DNA of 64,000 bases from Pseudocercospora fijiensis CIRAD86 (taxonomy: Eukaryota > Ascomycota > Dothideomycetes > Mycosphaerellales > Mycosphaerellaceae): positions 1,240,001 to 1,304,000 of the forward strand of contig NW_006921538.1 of assembly GCF_000340215.1 (NCBI RefSeq), read 5' to 3'. The position numbers and the translations under genes were made by a program. The notes beneath the pieces were generated by a model. It was given only the letters and a program-made list of their open reading frames with translations. It did not search any database and was not told the origin of the DNA. Of the stretch, positions 23,801 through 37,357 are shown piece by piece (the first letter of the stretch is position 1; each line of letters opens with the position of its first letter).

Positions 23801-26156
23801 ATTTACTGAAGTCCCCTTACTATACTATTTTGTGCTAAGTAAGCAGATCCGTATTGAGACTAACGCTTTACAGTTCGCTATATCGGCTATTATGTTACAG
23901 CAATCAGATAAGGACTATTACTAGCACCTAATTGCCTTCTTTTTACGAAAGATAATCGATATAGAGCGTCGCTACGAGACCTACGAGTAAGAGCTCCTAG
24001 CTATTATCGAGGCCTTTAAGTATTAGAGGTACTATCTCGATAGTGCATAGTACACTATTTAGGTCTATATAGACTATAACAACCTCCGTAGCATTACCAA
24101 GGTTACTAGGGTTATAGGTCGATAGGCTAGATAGGCCGTCTACCTCGCCGGGTTTGATTTTAATATATTATATCGGCTAGGCGTAAGCAACCCTGCTAAT
24201 AGCCTATCGAGGCGACCTAATTACGATAGCGAGACCTAACATATCAATTCTTTGTTTCTAACCCTATAGTATAAGATTGCTATAGCCCGTATTGTTAATA
24301 AGTAAGCGTAGGATAAGCGGACTTCCGGACCCCGCGGCGGCAACAAATACTATAGCGGAGTTGTCGTTCTTCTAGTGTACGTTAAGAAGGACGTAGATCG
24401 CTCGAGCTATAATAACTCGATTAAAGATATTGCTATCTATAGCGACAGTACTATAGAAGAGGTTGTAGTAGTAGTTCCGGCTGCTAGTGCTATTAGATAC
24501 ATATAATGCGTACCTCGTTCGATAGTACGGGTGCTATTAAATGACCTTACAAATAGGGATAGTTAATCGTTTATAGATAAGCTGTTGCGTGCTTAGCAGA
24601 GGGACGCCTTTGCTATTAACCGTATTAATAGGCTTGTAAGTAGGCGAACGACTCGATCTAGTAAGAGTAATTAGTCGATCGACGATAAAGGTTACTTAAA
24701 GTTTAAGGGCAGATACTATATCTCCGCTAAACAATCGATTAGATAAGAGCTTTTAAAGAGGCACTATAATAGTAAGCTCGCTAGTTACTATAGTATAGAG
24801 AGGTCGTACGAGCTACTATCGCGTATATACTACTAGCTAAATAGTAAGCGGCATATAAAGGAGTATATATAGACCTATGCAGTATACTAGCGAGTTAAAG
24901 CACCGAAGCACTTGCCGTTCGGCGAGTTGTCTTCGCTCCCGGTTCTAAAGAAGCTATTTGCTAAGCTAATAATAGACTTTATTATAGGCCTTCCTCCTAC
25001 TAAGCGTAGGGGTAGTAAGGATATATATAATGCTATCCTTGTTATAGTAGATCGATTTACTAAAGGCGCTCGATATATCCCGGCGCGCAAGGATTGGACT
25101 ACTATTAATATAGTAGAGGCGCTATAGACTAACATCTTCTGCACCTATTAGGGAACCCCTAAGGGGATCGTGTCCGATCGTAGATCGATACTAATATCTT
25201 ACTATTAGAGCGAGATTTGCTTACAGCTGAGACTGAAGCATCGGCTATTAACAACCTTCTATTTATAGACTAACGGTTAAACAGAGAGGCAGAATGCTAC
25301 CCTATAGCAGTACCTGCGTAGCTACATTAATAAGAACCCCGAGGATTGGGTTAACCTCCTATAGCCTATAGAATTCGTATACAACAACAGCGTACACTTA
25401 TCTACTAAAGTTTCACTATATATAGCTATAATAGGCCAAAACGCTGCCCTACTACAAGATCTATTTACCTCGCTCGAGGCCGAGCGTAAGGAAAGGGAAG
25501 CGCGTTAAGTACTAGAAACACTAGCGGCAATAGAACGTGTCTAAAAGATGCGAGAAATCTATGCTAAGATAGCTAAGAAGCTAATAAGGGCTTAAGAGTA
25601 CTAAAAGACCTACTACGATAAGCGCTATACACTAATAACCTTTAAACAAGGCGACATAGTTATGCTAAGCACTAAGAACCTCCGTATCCGCAAACACCTA
25701 TTACCTAATAGCAAAACAAGGCCCAAGCTCGCACTAAGATACATTAGCCTATTCCGCATTCGAGAAGTTAAGGGCTCCTCCGCATAGGCCTATTAGTTGT
25801 AGCTTCTACCTTATTACACTATCTATAACACCTTCTACGTATCCCTCCTTAAACTATACTACTAGCGTAAAGGCGATGAAGCGCCTACTAAGTTAGAAGA
25901 AGTCTTAGCTAATAGTGAAGAGCTATAGTCTATAGAACGTATCCTAAAGCACCGGACTAGGCAAGGTAAGAAGGAGTACCTACTAAGATAGTAGGGCTAT
26001 TTACTAGAATAGGACTTATAGGAAGCTAAAGACTCCTTTAAGGACATAACCGAGTTGTTAGATAAGTATTGGACTAGCGTGAAGAACAAGAAGAAGGCTA
26101 AGGGCCTATAATGTTACTAGAAAGGCCTAGGAACAATGCTACCCCCGGGGTGCTAT
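20863..26156 (+). pseudogene. Copy B gag-pol with C-terminal chromodomain, RIP-broken
   Basis: The best-preserved copy. Gag starts at 20863 (ATG now ATA), with a zinc knuckle at 22072-22115 (CFNC kept, later residues mutated). It ends at TAA 22219-22221 directly after A6 (22210-22215). Pol lies in the -1 frame: protease DLGNSVSA at 22341, RT 22833-23500 (YKIDIIEGKEVPFSPLYN region, catalytic YLDN at 23400-23408), RNase H about 23750-24200, integrase about 24720-25760 (zinc-binding Cys to Tyr near 24866-24900; IDFIIGLPPTKRRGSKD at 24970; TERQNATLQQYLRSYI-type segment near 25280), chromodomain about 25930-26090. The frame reaches TAA 26154-26156 inside the CCCC/GGGG palindrome, giving a C-terminus MLPPGCY. 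Element machinery for chromatin-targeted integration; dead here. Confidence 0.92.
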
Positions 26157-26157
26157 T
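26135..26157. repeat. Palindrome at the 3' end of copy B pol
   Basis: Arms AATGCTACCCC and GGGGTGCTATT around a C. The pol stop TAA lies in the right arm (26154-26156). Confidence 0.82.
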
Positions 26158-27311
26158 AAGCTAACTAATTAGAGATAAGCAATTATTAGTAAAGGATAAC
26201 AAGACTACACTACGATAACGAACGCGTAACGAGTACTAACGAGCGCACTATAACTGTTAACTAATCGCCTACTCTTTTAAGGAATCTACCTCTTTACTAG
26301 CGTACCCTATAAGACCCTCCTTTTAGCGCCCCTCTTGTTTCTACGTCCTGTCGAGGCCTAAGGCCTAGGCGGTCGATAGAGGCGGCGCGCGCGCGCGTAG
26401 GCGAATAGTGTTAGTAATAATAATAGTAACGATAGCGTTACGCTTATACTAAAGGGCGACACGGCCGGCGCGGCTATATTAGTAACGGTATTACGGAGTG
26501 TATTGTTAGTCGAGGAAGGAAATCGAAAGCAAGGTAAAGTTAGCGCTAAGACGACTAGCGCCGCTATTATTAACATTACTTACTATTATTACTGCGCCTA
26601 TAGACACAACCTTACCTATACTACGAGCCTAAGGCACCTTTAATCAAAACTTTAATTAAAACTTTGAGGCTAAGTTAAAACTTTAAGCCGCCTAAAAGAT
26701 TGAGCGACTAATAGACTAACTAAGGGCAAAACTATAGAGCTAAGCTAGCCGGAGTCGATCTTGCGGACAATAGGTTACTCCTCGATCTTTCTAACCCTTT
26801 AAGCGAGGCGAACCTCAACTACTACACTTATAATAGCCTTTACCTATAGAAACTAGACGAGCTGTGTTTTTTCTAAAAAGTAATAATAGCCCTCGTAATA
26901 ATAAGAACAAACCCTCAGAAGCGGACAACCCTCGGAAGCGGACATTGCTAGGTCTTTTAAGAGTAGACGCAAAGAACTCGATACGACATTACTTAGAACG
27001 GAGGCAGTGCTATAATACCTCGTACGTCTACCTATTATAGTAGGGAAGACGCGCTCGTATTATAATTAGTCGAAGGCCTTTAGTTCTTATAGATACATAT
27101 TACTTTATAGTTTATTATATATAGAGATAGCGTAGTTAGAGTTGTATATTGTGTTGTTTAGAGTTAAGGTTTGACATAGTTATATAATTAGGTAGTTAAG
27201 TGTTTAATTTAGCGCGGGCTAAGCAGCTTATTAGACTTGCTAAGTTAGCGGCAATAGAGGTCGTAGACTATAGACAGGCTACGAGGGCGCGGCCTTTAGA
27301 AGGGAAGCGTA

Positions 27312-27508
27312 TATTAGGGCTAAAGAGGCTATACGTAATTGGCATGTGACTAGGCTAAGTGAAGCTAGGGTCTTAGTGCCTTAGGCAGGGCTTAGCGCTT
27401 AGTAATAGGCCAACTTGCCTGCCTTCCTCCCTCTCCTCCTAGCTCCTTATCGAATACTACCTATACCTACTACTACCCTATCTACCTGCTAACATAACCC
27501 TTCTTACA
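27312..27508 (+). repeat. 3' LTR of copy B
   Basis: 197 bp ending CCCTTCTTACA, the only copy keeping the original CA terminus on this side. It is preceded by the purine-rich AGAAGGGAAGCG tract (candidate PPT) and followed by the ACTAT duplication. Confidence 0.92.
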
Positions 27509-29184
27509 ACTATAGTCCCTAAGGTATTCGACCGCCTATAGGCCTATAGCTTGTACTACAAGCCTTCTAAATATACCTTCGCTATAAAGGAGGTAGCCTT
27601 CCTTAGCTTCCTTGTATTAACTAAGGGTGTTAAGGCTAATCCTAATCGGATTAAGACTATTACTAAGTAGCTAACCCCTACTAGTATTAAGGAGCTTTAA
27701 TTATTCCTAGGTTTTGCTAACTTCTACCGTCGATTTATCGAAGGTTATTTACGGTACGTAATGCTACTAACTAAGCTTACCAAAACTAAGGCTAACCTAT
27801 CTAGAGAGTTCAAATAGACTAACAAAGCATAAGCCGCTTTTAACAGTTTAAAGCAACGCTTTACTAAAGTCCCCTTATTATACTATTTCGTACTAAGTAG
27901 GCAGATCCGTATTAAGACTAACGCTTTACAGTTCGCTATATTAGCTATTATGTTATAATAGGCTAATAACAATTACTAGCACCTAATTGCTATCTTTTTA
28001 CGAAAGATAATTAATATAGAACGTCGATACGAGACCTACGAGTAAGAGCTCTTAGCAATCGTTAAAGCCTTTAAGCACTAGCGCTACTATCTCGATAGTA
28101 TATAGCACGCTATTTAGGTCTATACGGACTATAACAACCTCCGTAGAATTACGAAGGTTACTAGGGTTATAGGTCGATAGGCTAGATAGGCCGTCTACCT
28201 CGCTAGGTTCGATTTTATTATTCTATATTAGCTAGGCGTAAGTAACCCTACTAATAGTCTATCGAGGCGGCCTAATTACGATAGCGAGACTTACTAATCT
28301 ATTAATTTATTGTTTCTAACCCTATAGTATAAGATTGCTATAGCCCGTATTATTAATAAGTAAGCGTAGGATAAGCGGCTTACTCGACTCCGCGACGGCT
28401 TAAAGTATATTAATGCTCTCGCTATATTAATAGTACGTATTAAGGCAAGGGCTAACGATACTAATAGGTAGAGCTATAATAACTCCCTAGTCGACATCGC
28501 TATATATAGTAATAGCGATAAAGGTACTACTATAGTTAATCCGGCTGCTAGTACTACTAGATATATATAGTATATACTATATAAGATAGCGAGGGTACTA
28601 TTAAGCGAACTTGCGGACGGAGATAGCTAAGCCTTTATAAACGAGCTATTACGCGCTTAGCAAAGGGACGCTTTTGCTACGGTCTGTATAAATTAGCTTA
28701 CTAGTAGTCGCAAAACTAGATCTAGTAAGAATTAGTTAATTAATACTAGTGGCTATTTACGCTATAAGGGCAGATTGTATATCCCTACCGAACATTTAAT
28801 CCGATAAGAACTTCTTAAGCGACACTATAATAGTAAGCTTGCCGGTTACTATAGTATAGAGAGGTCGTACGAGCTACTATCGCGTATATACTACTAGCTA
28901 TATAGTAAGCGGGATATAAATAACTATGTAAATACGTATACCGTATATTAACAAGTTAAAGCACTAAGGCACCTGCTATTCGGCGAGTTGTCTTTACTTC
29001 CTATTCTAAAGAAGCCTTTTGCAGAGCTAATAATAGACTTTATTATAGGCCTTCCGCCTACTAAGCGTAGGGGTAGTAAGGACATCTTCGATACTATCCT
29101 TATTATCGTAGATCGATTTACTAAGGGGGCTCGCTATATCCCTACCCGGAAGGATTAGACTACTATTAATATAGCTAAAGCACT

Positions 29185-29382
29185 TGTAAGAAGGGTTATA
29201 TTAGCAGGTAGATAGGGTAGTAGTAGGTACAAGTAGTATTCGATAAGAAGCTAGGAGGAGAGGGAGGAAGGTAGGCAAGTTAGCCTATTGCTAAGCGCTA
29301 AGCCCTGCCTAAGGCATTAAGACCCTAGCTTCACTCGAGCCCGGTTATTTACCAATTACGTATAACCTCTTTAGTCCTAATA
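29185..29382 (-). repeat. 3' LTR of copy D
   Basis: 198 bp starting TGTAAGAAGGG on the plus strand, the unmutated version of this terminus, preceded by GCACT. Confidence 0.92.
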
Positions 29383-30540
29383 TACGCTTCCCTTCTAAAG
29401 GCCGCGCCCTCGTAGCCTATCTATATTCCAATCTCGACCTCTATTACTACTAACTTAGCAGGTCTAATAAGCTGCTTAGTCCGCGCTAAATTAAACACTT
29501 AACTACCTAATTATGTAACTATATCAAACCTTACCTCTAATATAATATAATGTTTAACTCTAACTGCGCTACCCCTATATATAACAACCTATAAAGTAAT
29601 ATATATCTATAGGAATTAAGGACTATCGACTAATTATAATACGGGTACGTCTTCCCTACTATAATAGGTAGACGTACGAGGTATTGTAGCACTGCCTCCG
29701 CTCTAAGTAATATCGTTCCGAGTTCTTTACGTCTACTCTAAAAGACCTAGAAATGTCCGCTTCCGAGGGTTTGTTCTTATTGTTACGAGGACTATTATTT
29801 ACTATCGTAGTTTTACTAGCCCTAATTAGTTAGGTTTAGTAGCCTTTAATTGTTAATTACTCTTATTTTTTCAAAAACGCAGTTCGTCTAGTTTCTATAG
29901 GTAAAGGCTATTATAAGTATAATAGTTAAGGTTCGCCTCGCTTAAAGGGTTAGAAAGATCGAGGAGTAACCTATTATTCGCAAGATCGACTCCGGCTAGC
30001 TTAGCTCTATATTTTTGCCCTTAGTTAGTCCCTTAGTTAGTCTATTAGTCGCTTAATCTTTTAACTTAGTTAGCGTAGTATAGGTAAGGTTGTTTTGCGG
30101 ATATAGTAGCGATAACAAGTAAGATTAGTAATAGCAGTAAGCAGGTAATGTTAATAATAGCGGCGCTAGTCGTCTTGGCGCTAACTTTACCTTGCTCCTA
30201 ATTTCTTCTTTAACTAATAACACACTCCGCAATACCGTTACTAATATAGCCGCGCCGGCCGCGCCGTCCTTTAGCACAAGCGCGACGCCGTTATTATTGT
30301 TATTATTACTATTTACGCGTACGCGCGCCGCCCTCGATAGAATAAAGGAATAAAGGGGGGACTTAAATACCTAGAGAATAGCCTTATAGGGCGCATTAGT
30401 AAAGAGGTAGAATCCTTAAAAGAGCAGGCGATTAGTTAACAGTTACAGCGCGCTTATTAATACTCGGTGCGCGTTTACTATAGTAGTATAGTCTTATTGT
30501 TCTTTATTACTAACAATTGCTTGCTTCTAATTAGTTAGCT

Positions 30541-30562
30541 AATAGCACCCCGGGGTAGCATT
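30541..30562. repeat. Palindrome at the 3' end of copy D pol
   Basis: Arms AATAGCACCCC and GGGGTAGCATT, reverse orientation, same site as the other copies. Confidence 0.8.
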
Positions 30563-33500
30563 AGTCCTAGGCCCTAATAGTGCTATTATAGGCCCTTAGC
30601 CTTCTTCTTGTTCTTTATACTAGTCTAATACTCGTCTAACAACTTAGTTATATCTTAAAAGAGGCTTTAGCTTCCTACGAATCCTACTTAGGTAAATAGC
30701 CTTACTACCTTAATAGGTATTCCTTCTTGCCCTACCTAGTTTAGTACTTTAGGATACGTTCTATAGACTATAGCTCTTCGCCGTCTGCTAGTACCTCTTT
30801 ATGTTTAGTAGGGGCTTCTTTAGGGCCTCCGCGGTAGTAGTATAGTTTAAGGAGGGAGATATAGAAGGTATCGTAGATAGTGTAGTATAGTAGGAGCTAT
30901 AACTAATAGGCCTATACGGAAGAGCCCTTAACTTCTCGAATACGGAATAGGCTAATATATCTTAGTGCGAGCTTAGGCCTTGTTTTACCGTTAGGTAATA
31001 GGTGTTTACGGATGCGGAGGTTCTTAGTACTTAGTATAACTAGGTCGCCTTATTTGAAGGTTATTAGCGTATAGTGTTTGTTATAATAGGCCTTCTAATA
31101 GGCCTAGGCCTTTGCTAGTTTGTTAGCTGTCTTAGCGTAAATTTCTCGCATCTTTTAAACCCTCTCGATAGCCGCTAGTGTTTTAGGGGTTAGTACTTAA
31201 TACGCTTCCCTTTCCTTACGCTCGGTCTCGAGCGATAGAGGGTCTTATAGCATAGTAGCGTTCTAGCCTGTTATAGCTATATATAGTAACACCTTAGTTT
31301 ATAAGTAGATACTATTATTATACACGAATTTAGCTAGTTATAGGAGGTTAACCTAGTCGTTAGGGTTCTCGTTAATATAGCTACGTAGGTACTACTATAG
31401 GGTAGCATTCTGCCTCTCGGTCTAGCTATCTGTTTATAGATAGAATGCTGTAGACAAGCGATGCTTAAGTCTCAGCTATAGGTATATCTTACTCTAATAA
31501 TAAGATATAAATATCGAGCCCCGGTCGGAAACTATCCCCTTAGGGGTTCCCTAATAGCTATAGAAGATATTGTTCTATAGTGCCTTAGCTATATTAATAG
31601 TAGTCTAATCCTTCCGAGTAGGGATGTAACGAGCGCCTTTAGCAAACCGGTCTACGACAACTAGGATAGAATCGTATATATCCTTGCTACCCCTACGTTT
31701 AGCAGGCAGAAGGCCTATAATAAAGTCTATTATTAGCTCTGCAAATAGCTTCTTTAGAATAGGAAGTAAAGACAACTCGCCGAATAGCAAGTGCTTTAGT
31801 GCTTTAACTCGCTAGTATACTATACAGGTCTGTATATATTCCTTTATATACTGCTTACTATTTAGCTAGTAGTATATACGCGATAGCAGCTCGTGCGACC
31901 TCTCTATGCTATAGTAACTAGCGAGCTTGCTATTATAGTGCCTCTTTAAAAGCTCTTGTCTAATCGATTGTTTAGCGGGGACATAGCATCTATCCCTAAA
32001 CCTCAAGTAACCTTTATCGTTAATCGACTAATTGTTACTCTTACTAGATCGAGTCTTTCGCCTACTTATAAGCTTATCGATACGTTTAGTAGCAAAGGCG
32101 TCCCTCTACTAAGTACGTAACAGCTTATCTACAAACGATTAACTATCCCTATTTGTAAGGTTATTTAATAGCACCCTTGCTATTAAACGAGGTACGTACT
32201 ATATATATCTAATAGTACTAGCAGCCGGATTAACTATAGTAGTGCTATCGCTGTTACTATATATAGCGATATCGACTAGGGAGTTATTATAACTCTTCCT
32301 ACCTATATTATTAGCCCTTGCCTTAACACGCACTACCAACATAGTAAGAGTATTAATATACTTTAAGCCGTCGCGGAGTCCGGTAAGCCGCTTATTCTAC
32401 GCTTGCTTATTAATAATACGGGCTATAGCAATCTTATACTATAGGGTTAGAAACAATAAATTAATATACTAAGTCTCGCTATTATAATCAGGTCGCCTCG
32501 ATAGGCTATTAGTAGGGTTACTTGCGCCTGGCCGATATAGTATGTTAAAATCGAACCCGGCGAGATAGACGGCCTATCTAGCCTGTCGACCTATAACCCT
32601 AGTAACCTTAGTAATGCTACGGAGGTTGTTATAGTCCGTATAGACCTATATCGTATACTAAGCCCTGTCGAGGTAGTGCCTCTAATACCTAAAGGCCTCG
32701 ATAATAGCGAGTAATTCTTGCTCGTAGGTTTCGTAGCGACGCTTAGTATTAATTATCTTCCTTAAGAAGAAAGCAATCGGGTGCTAATAGTAGTCTTTGT
32801 CTAATCGTTGCGACATAATAGCTAATATAGCGTACTATAAAGCGTTAGTCTTAATACGGATTGGTTTGTTTAGTACGAAGTAGTATAATAAGGGGACTTT
32901 AGTAAATCGCTTCTTTAAACCGTTAAAAGCGGCTTATGCTTTATTAGTCTATTTAAACTCTCTAGTCGGGTTAGCCTTAGTTTTAGTAAGCTTAGTTAGG
33001 GGCATTACGTGTCGCGAATAGCCTTTAATAAAGCGGCGATAGAAATTAGCGAAGCTAAGGAACGACTATAGCTCCTTAATGCTAGTAGGTGTTAGCTATT
33101 TAGTAATAGTTTTGATCCGATTAGGGTTAGCCTTTACACTATTAGTTAATACGAGGAAGCTAAGGAAGGCTACCTCTTTAGTAGCAAAGGTATATTTAGA
33201 AGGCTTGTAATATAGTCTATAGGTCCTTAGGCGATCGAGTACCTTACGTACCGCAGCCTAGTACTCTACAATATTAGGTAAATAGATGTAAACTAGGATG
33301 TTATCTAGGTAAACTATATAGAGGTAGTCTAGTAGGCCCGATAGGGCCCGATTAATATAGGACTAGAATGTAGTAGGGGCATTAGCTAGGCCGAATAGTA
33401 TAACTAAGTACTTAAAATAGCTATAACGAGTATAGAAGGCTGTTTTCTATTCGTCGCCCTTACGAATGCAAATATAGTAGTAGGCATCCTTAATGTCTAG

Positions 33501-35851
33501 TATAGTGTAAAAGTAGGCGCTAGAAAGGCGATCGAGGGTCTTACTAATAAGCGGAAGTAGATAGCGGTCTTTAATAGTAATAGCGTTAAGTCTATAGTAA
33601 TTAACGTATAAACGTAGGCTACTATCCTTCTTTAGAACAAACAGGATTAGTGCACTAGTAGGGCTGTTGCTATACTAAATTCGACTATTAGCTAGGTTCT
33701 TATCTAGGTACTTACGCAGTATAGCAAGCTCGCGTTTACTAAGGTTATAGAGGGGCCTAAAAGGAACCTCCTTGCCCTATATAATATCGATCTTATAGTC
33801 CGTCTCTTTAAACATAGGCAATATCGATACTAGGTAGTGTTTAAACATATTAATATAGGTCTCTCGGACAGGCTATAGTATACGAGCAAGCTAATTAGGG
33901 TCTATGCTATTAGGAGGTACAGGTTTATTGTTATTACTACCGAGCAGGTCGGTAGTCGGGTCCGCCGAGGTAGAGGCAGGTATTAGGGTACTAATAAATA
34001 GAACCTTAATATTGTTAGGACACTCGCTAATATTAATATATTTAATGTCCTCTCTCCTAGCAATTCTAAATCGCTACTATTAGCTGCCTAAGTCTATAAC
34101 TATAGCATAGTATTTAAGAACAGGGTTGCTAATAACGATAGTAGCTCCCCTATATAGGTTGTCTATATCTACTACGTAGGCAGTAAAGTCTAGTAGGCGC
34201 TCGTTACCGAGGTCGTCTTTTAGAACTATAGGAATATAGTAGGCTCTATAAGTTAAGTGCCGAGCGTTATTAAACTAAGTAAGGGTTAGTAGGTTAGCCC
34301 TATATAATTGTCGAAGGTCTAATTACTTAGCTAGGCGATGGCTAATAAGGGCACTAACTAAATTCCCTAGATCTAGCGTAACCTTAGTTTCGTAATTAGT
34401 ACTCTAGGTGTTTTATATAAGGTAGGTATGTATAATAGCTAGCATAATATCGATAGTTTTACGCCGTACGAGGCTAATAGTTAGTGCGGCGCTTATTCTT
34501 TTTTCGACTAATAGGAAGGACCGATAGGGGTAGTATTAGCGGCTAAAAGGTGCTTTCGGTATTTAGCTATAGTACGGTCGATTCGGGCCTAATCCCTAGG
34601 TTTGTCGTATTAGCCTAGTAGGTAGCTAGTGCTATTATAGTTAAAGCACTTCAATCCGGTTAGGAGGTTGCTATATCCGCTCGGATTAGCGCTAGAATTA
34701 GAGGAACGATTAGGGGTATATAGAAATAAGCCTCTTCCTCGCCCCCTTCCTTACTAGGGGTTTCTACCGCAGTATCGACCCCTGCCCCTTCTACGTTAGT
34801 AGTCGTTACTGTTTCTATTATTAGTAGTATTCGTTTAGGGAGTACTTCCTTAGTTTCTACTACAGCTACAGTTGTTAGCGGCTAGTCGTATCTTAGATTC
34901 TAACTGTTGCTAGAGCTATACTATACGCTCTATAGTTTCGACTTTAACTATAAATTAAATGCGTATAAGATTAGCCTGTTTAAACACATAGCGGCGGTTT
35001 AATTTAAGGATAAGCTCCTACCTAAGTTTTAGGCGTATCTTAGAGATCTATATAGAAGTAGTTTTCGCCGGAAGGTTATCCTCGAGGGTCTTTAAATAGG
35101 CCTTAAATAAGCGAGCCGATTAATTAGTCTTCTATTTAGCTCGAAGGTATTAGTCCTAAGCGTGTTATTGCCTTAGTATAGGGTTTCTAAGGGTGTCTAG
35201 TATAATAGTTTTGTAGGTTTGCTACTAAATAGCGGTCTAGTCGTTAAGGGAGTCGAAATAGTTATCCTAGGTGCGCTTTAGGTCTCTATTAATGTATTGT
35301 ATAGCATAGACGACTAACGAGTAGTCGTCTAGAAGAGCCCTTAGTACGTTCCGCTAGTTAAGCTTATAGTTACGAATATAGTCGTTATATTGCTTTCGAC
35401 TAGAGCTATTAAACACGGTATAGTCCTTAAGCTTAGTATCCTTCTTTTAAATAGTTAGTAAGGAAGGCCCTACTATCGGCTTAGTATTAGTTGTTAGGGC
35501 TTCCTCTAGGCGGCGAATTTCGAGGAGGTTGTCCTTTAGCTATTGTTCTTAACGTAAAGTAGCGAGCCTGTTTTAGGTAGCTTCTTAAGGTCTCGCTACT
35601 AGCTAGGGGCTAAAGGCTAGTTAGCTATATCGACGGTTAATAATATTGCTTAGAATGTCGTTAATAGGCAATTCTAGATTATTACCTAGAACTATAGGTT
35701 CTTCGGCAGGCCTAGTAGCAGGCTCTTTAATAGCAGGCTCTTTAGTAGGTGCTTTAGTAGGCACTTTAGTAGGCACTATGCTACTAGCGTTGTCGTTGCT
35801 AGCGCTACTAGCGGCGCCGCGATTGTTGTTACTTCGTAATAAGCCGGCTAT
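30541..35851 (-). pseudogene. Copy D gag-pol, RIP-broken
   Basis: Same gene order as copies A and B on the minus strand. Gag start is ATA (35851-35849), gag stop TAA at 34495-34493 after an A6 run, RT about 33840-33290 with YLDN at 33305-33300, integrase about 32030-31300 (LIIDFIIGLLPAKRRGSKD at 31745-31690), chromodomain about 30780-30650, and the end in the palindrome at 30541-30562. Most frames are shorter than 65 codons because of TAG/TAA. Not functional. Confidence 0.88.
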
Positions 35852-36123
35852 TGTAAGGGGTAATACTAATAATATATTATAGGCCCCTATAATGCGGATA
35901 TAGTAGAATTAGTAGATATCGGCCTAATATAATTAACTTAGTATAATAGGCCGTATAGAAGGCCTTGCTTAATAATTAGTATGGTTATTTTAGTAGAATA
36001 GTACGTATAGGTCCCGTTCTTCGGGCGTAATATAGTTAAATCGATAGTTTTCGTAGCTATACCGCTAAAAGCTTAAAATAAGGACTATCTAGCTACTACC
36101 CTTAAAGGGTAGATCGAATACTG

Positions 36124-36321
36124 TATAAGAAGGGTTATATTAGCAGGTAGATAGGGTAGTAGTAGGTATAAGTAGTATTCGATAAGAAGCTAGGAGGAGA
36201 GGGAGGAAGGCAGGCAAGTTAGCCTATTACTAAGCGCCAAGCCCTGCCTAAGGCATTAAGACCCTAGCTTCACTCGAGCCCGGTTACATACTAATTACGT
36301 ATAACCTCTTTAGTCCTAATA
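36124..36321 (-). repeat. 5' LTR of copy D
   Basis: 198 bp, plus-strand start TATAAGAAGGG, end CCTAATA, followed by GCACT. Confidence 0.92.
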
Positions 36322-36951
36322 GCACTATAGAATAATATCTTCTATAGCTATTAGGGAACCCCTAAAGGGATAGTCTCCGACCGAGGCTCGATATTTATAT
36401 CTTATTATTAGAGCGAGATATGCCTATAGCTAAGACTTAAGCATCGGCTATCTATAGCCTTCTATCTATAAATAGATAGCCAAACCGAGAGGCAAAATGC
36501 TATCCTATAGCAGTACCTACGTAGCTATATTAATAAGAACCCTAACGACTAGGTTAACCTCCTATAACTAGCTAAATTCGTATATAATAATAGTGTCTAC
36601 TTATTAACTAAGGTCTTACTATATATAGCTATAATAGGCTAGAACGCTACTATGCTATAAGACCCCTTATCGCTCGAGGCCGAGCGTAAGGAAAGGGAAG
36701 CGTATTAAGTACTAACCCCTAAGATACTAGTAGCTATTAAGAGGGTTTAAAAGATGCGAGAAATTTACGCTAAGATAGCTAACAAACTAGCAAAGGCTTA
36801 GGCCTATTAGAAGGCCTACTATAACAAACACTATACGCTAATAACCTTCAAGCAAGGCGATATAGTTATACTAAGTACTAAGAACCTCCGTATCTACAAA
36901 TACCCGTCGCCTAATAGCAAAACACGCCCTAAACTAGTACTACGGTTTATT

Positions 36952-37030
36952 ACAAGCAGATCCAGGACGGACAGTCTACTTCCATTACCTCAGCGAAAGC
37001 CATCATATCCCCCCATAAGCCAGTTGTATT
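36952..37030. other. Patch without RIP mutations inside copy C integrase
   Basis: About 79 bp full of CA and TG (segments such as CAAGCAGATCCAGG, CAGTCTACTTCC and AAGCCAGTTG) interrupt otherwise CA-poor sequence. Copies A, B and D have a different, mutated, alignable sequence of similar length here. After the patch, copy C alignment resumes at about TATATCTCCCTCC. The origin is unknown: filler DNA at a repaired break, gene conversion from an unrelated locus, or an assembly patch. Confidence 0.75.
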
Positions 37031-37334
37031 CCTATATCTCCCTCCTTAAACTATATTACTACTACGGAGGTCCTAAAGAAGCCCCTACTAAATACGAAGA
37101 GGTACTAGCTAACGGCGTAGAGCTATAGTCTATAGAACGTATCCTAAAGTATTAGACTAGGCAAGGCAAGAAGGAGTACCTTCTAAGATAGTAAGGCTAT
37201 TTACCTAAATAGAACTCGTAGGAGGCTAAAGACTCGTTTAAGGATATAACTAAGTTGTTAGACGAGTATTAGACTAGTATAAAGAATAAGAAGAAGGCTA
37301 AGGGCCTATAATATTACTAGGGAGGCCTAGGACT

Positions 37335-37357
37335 AATACTACCCCTAGGGTACTATT
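37335..37357. repeat. Palindrome at the 3' end of copy C pol
   Basis: Arms AATACTACCCC and AGGGTACTATT with a central T. The most mutated chromovirus example. Confidence 0.78.

Larger units (their letters stand above)
20391..27508 (+). mobile_element. Copy B: Ty3/gypsy chromovirus inserted in copy C RT (forward)
   Basis: 7,118 bp, LTRs 20391-20589 and 27312-27508, flanked by ACTAT at 20386-20390 and 27509-27513. The copy C RT stops at 20390 and resumes at 27514 in register. It is among the least RIP-damaged copies: the RT core 22833-23261 is open over 142 codons. The tail between the pol stop and the 3' LTR (26157-27311) is noncoding and carries a GC-rich CGCG run near 26380-26396. Confidence 0.95.
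29185..36321 (-). mobile_element. Copy D: Ty3/gypsy chromovirus inserted in copy C integrase (reverse)
   Basis: 7,137 bp, LTRs at 36124-36321 (5') and 29185-29382 (3'), flanked by GCACT at 29180-29184 and 36322-36326. The copy C integrase frame stops at 29184 and resumes at 36327. Mutation load is closer to copy C than to A or B. The stretch 29383-30540 between the 3' LTR and the pol end is noncoding. Confidence 0.94.
10693..37356 (+). pseudogene. Copy C gag-pol, interrupted by insertions A, B and D
   Basis: Remains of a gag-pol gene for a chromodomain Ty3/gypsy element, in four pieces. Gag starts at 10693, where ATG has become ATA. Its CCHC knuckle lies near 19008-19060, the gag stop TAA at 19163-19165 right after an A6 run, protease near 19275, RT from about 19800 with the catalytic YLDD changed to YLDN (20338-20343), RNase H in 27514-28250, integrase 28780-29184 and 36327-37060, chromodomain about 37120-37290. 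Dozens of TAG/TAA codons stand at former Trp and Gln positions. Not functional. Confidence 0.88.
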
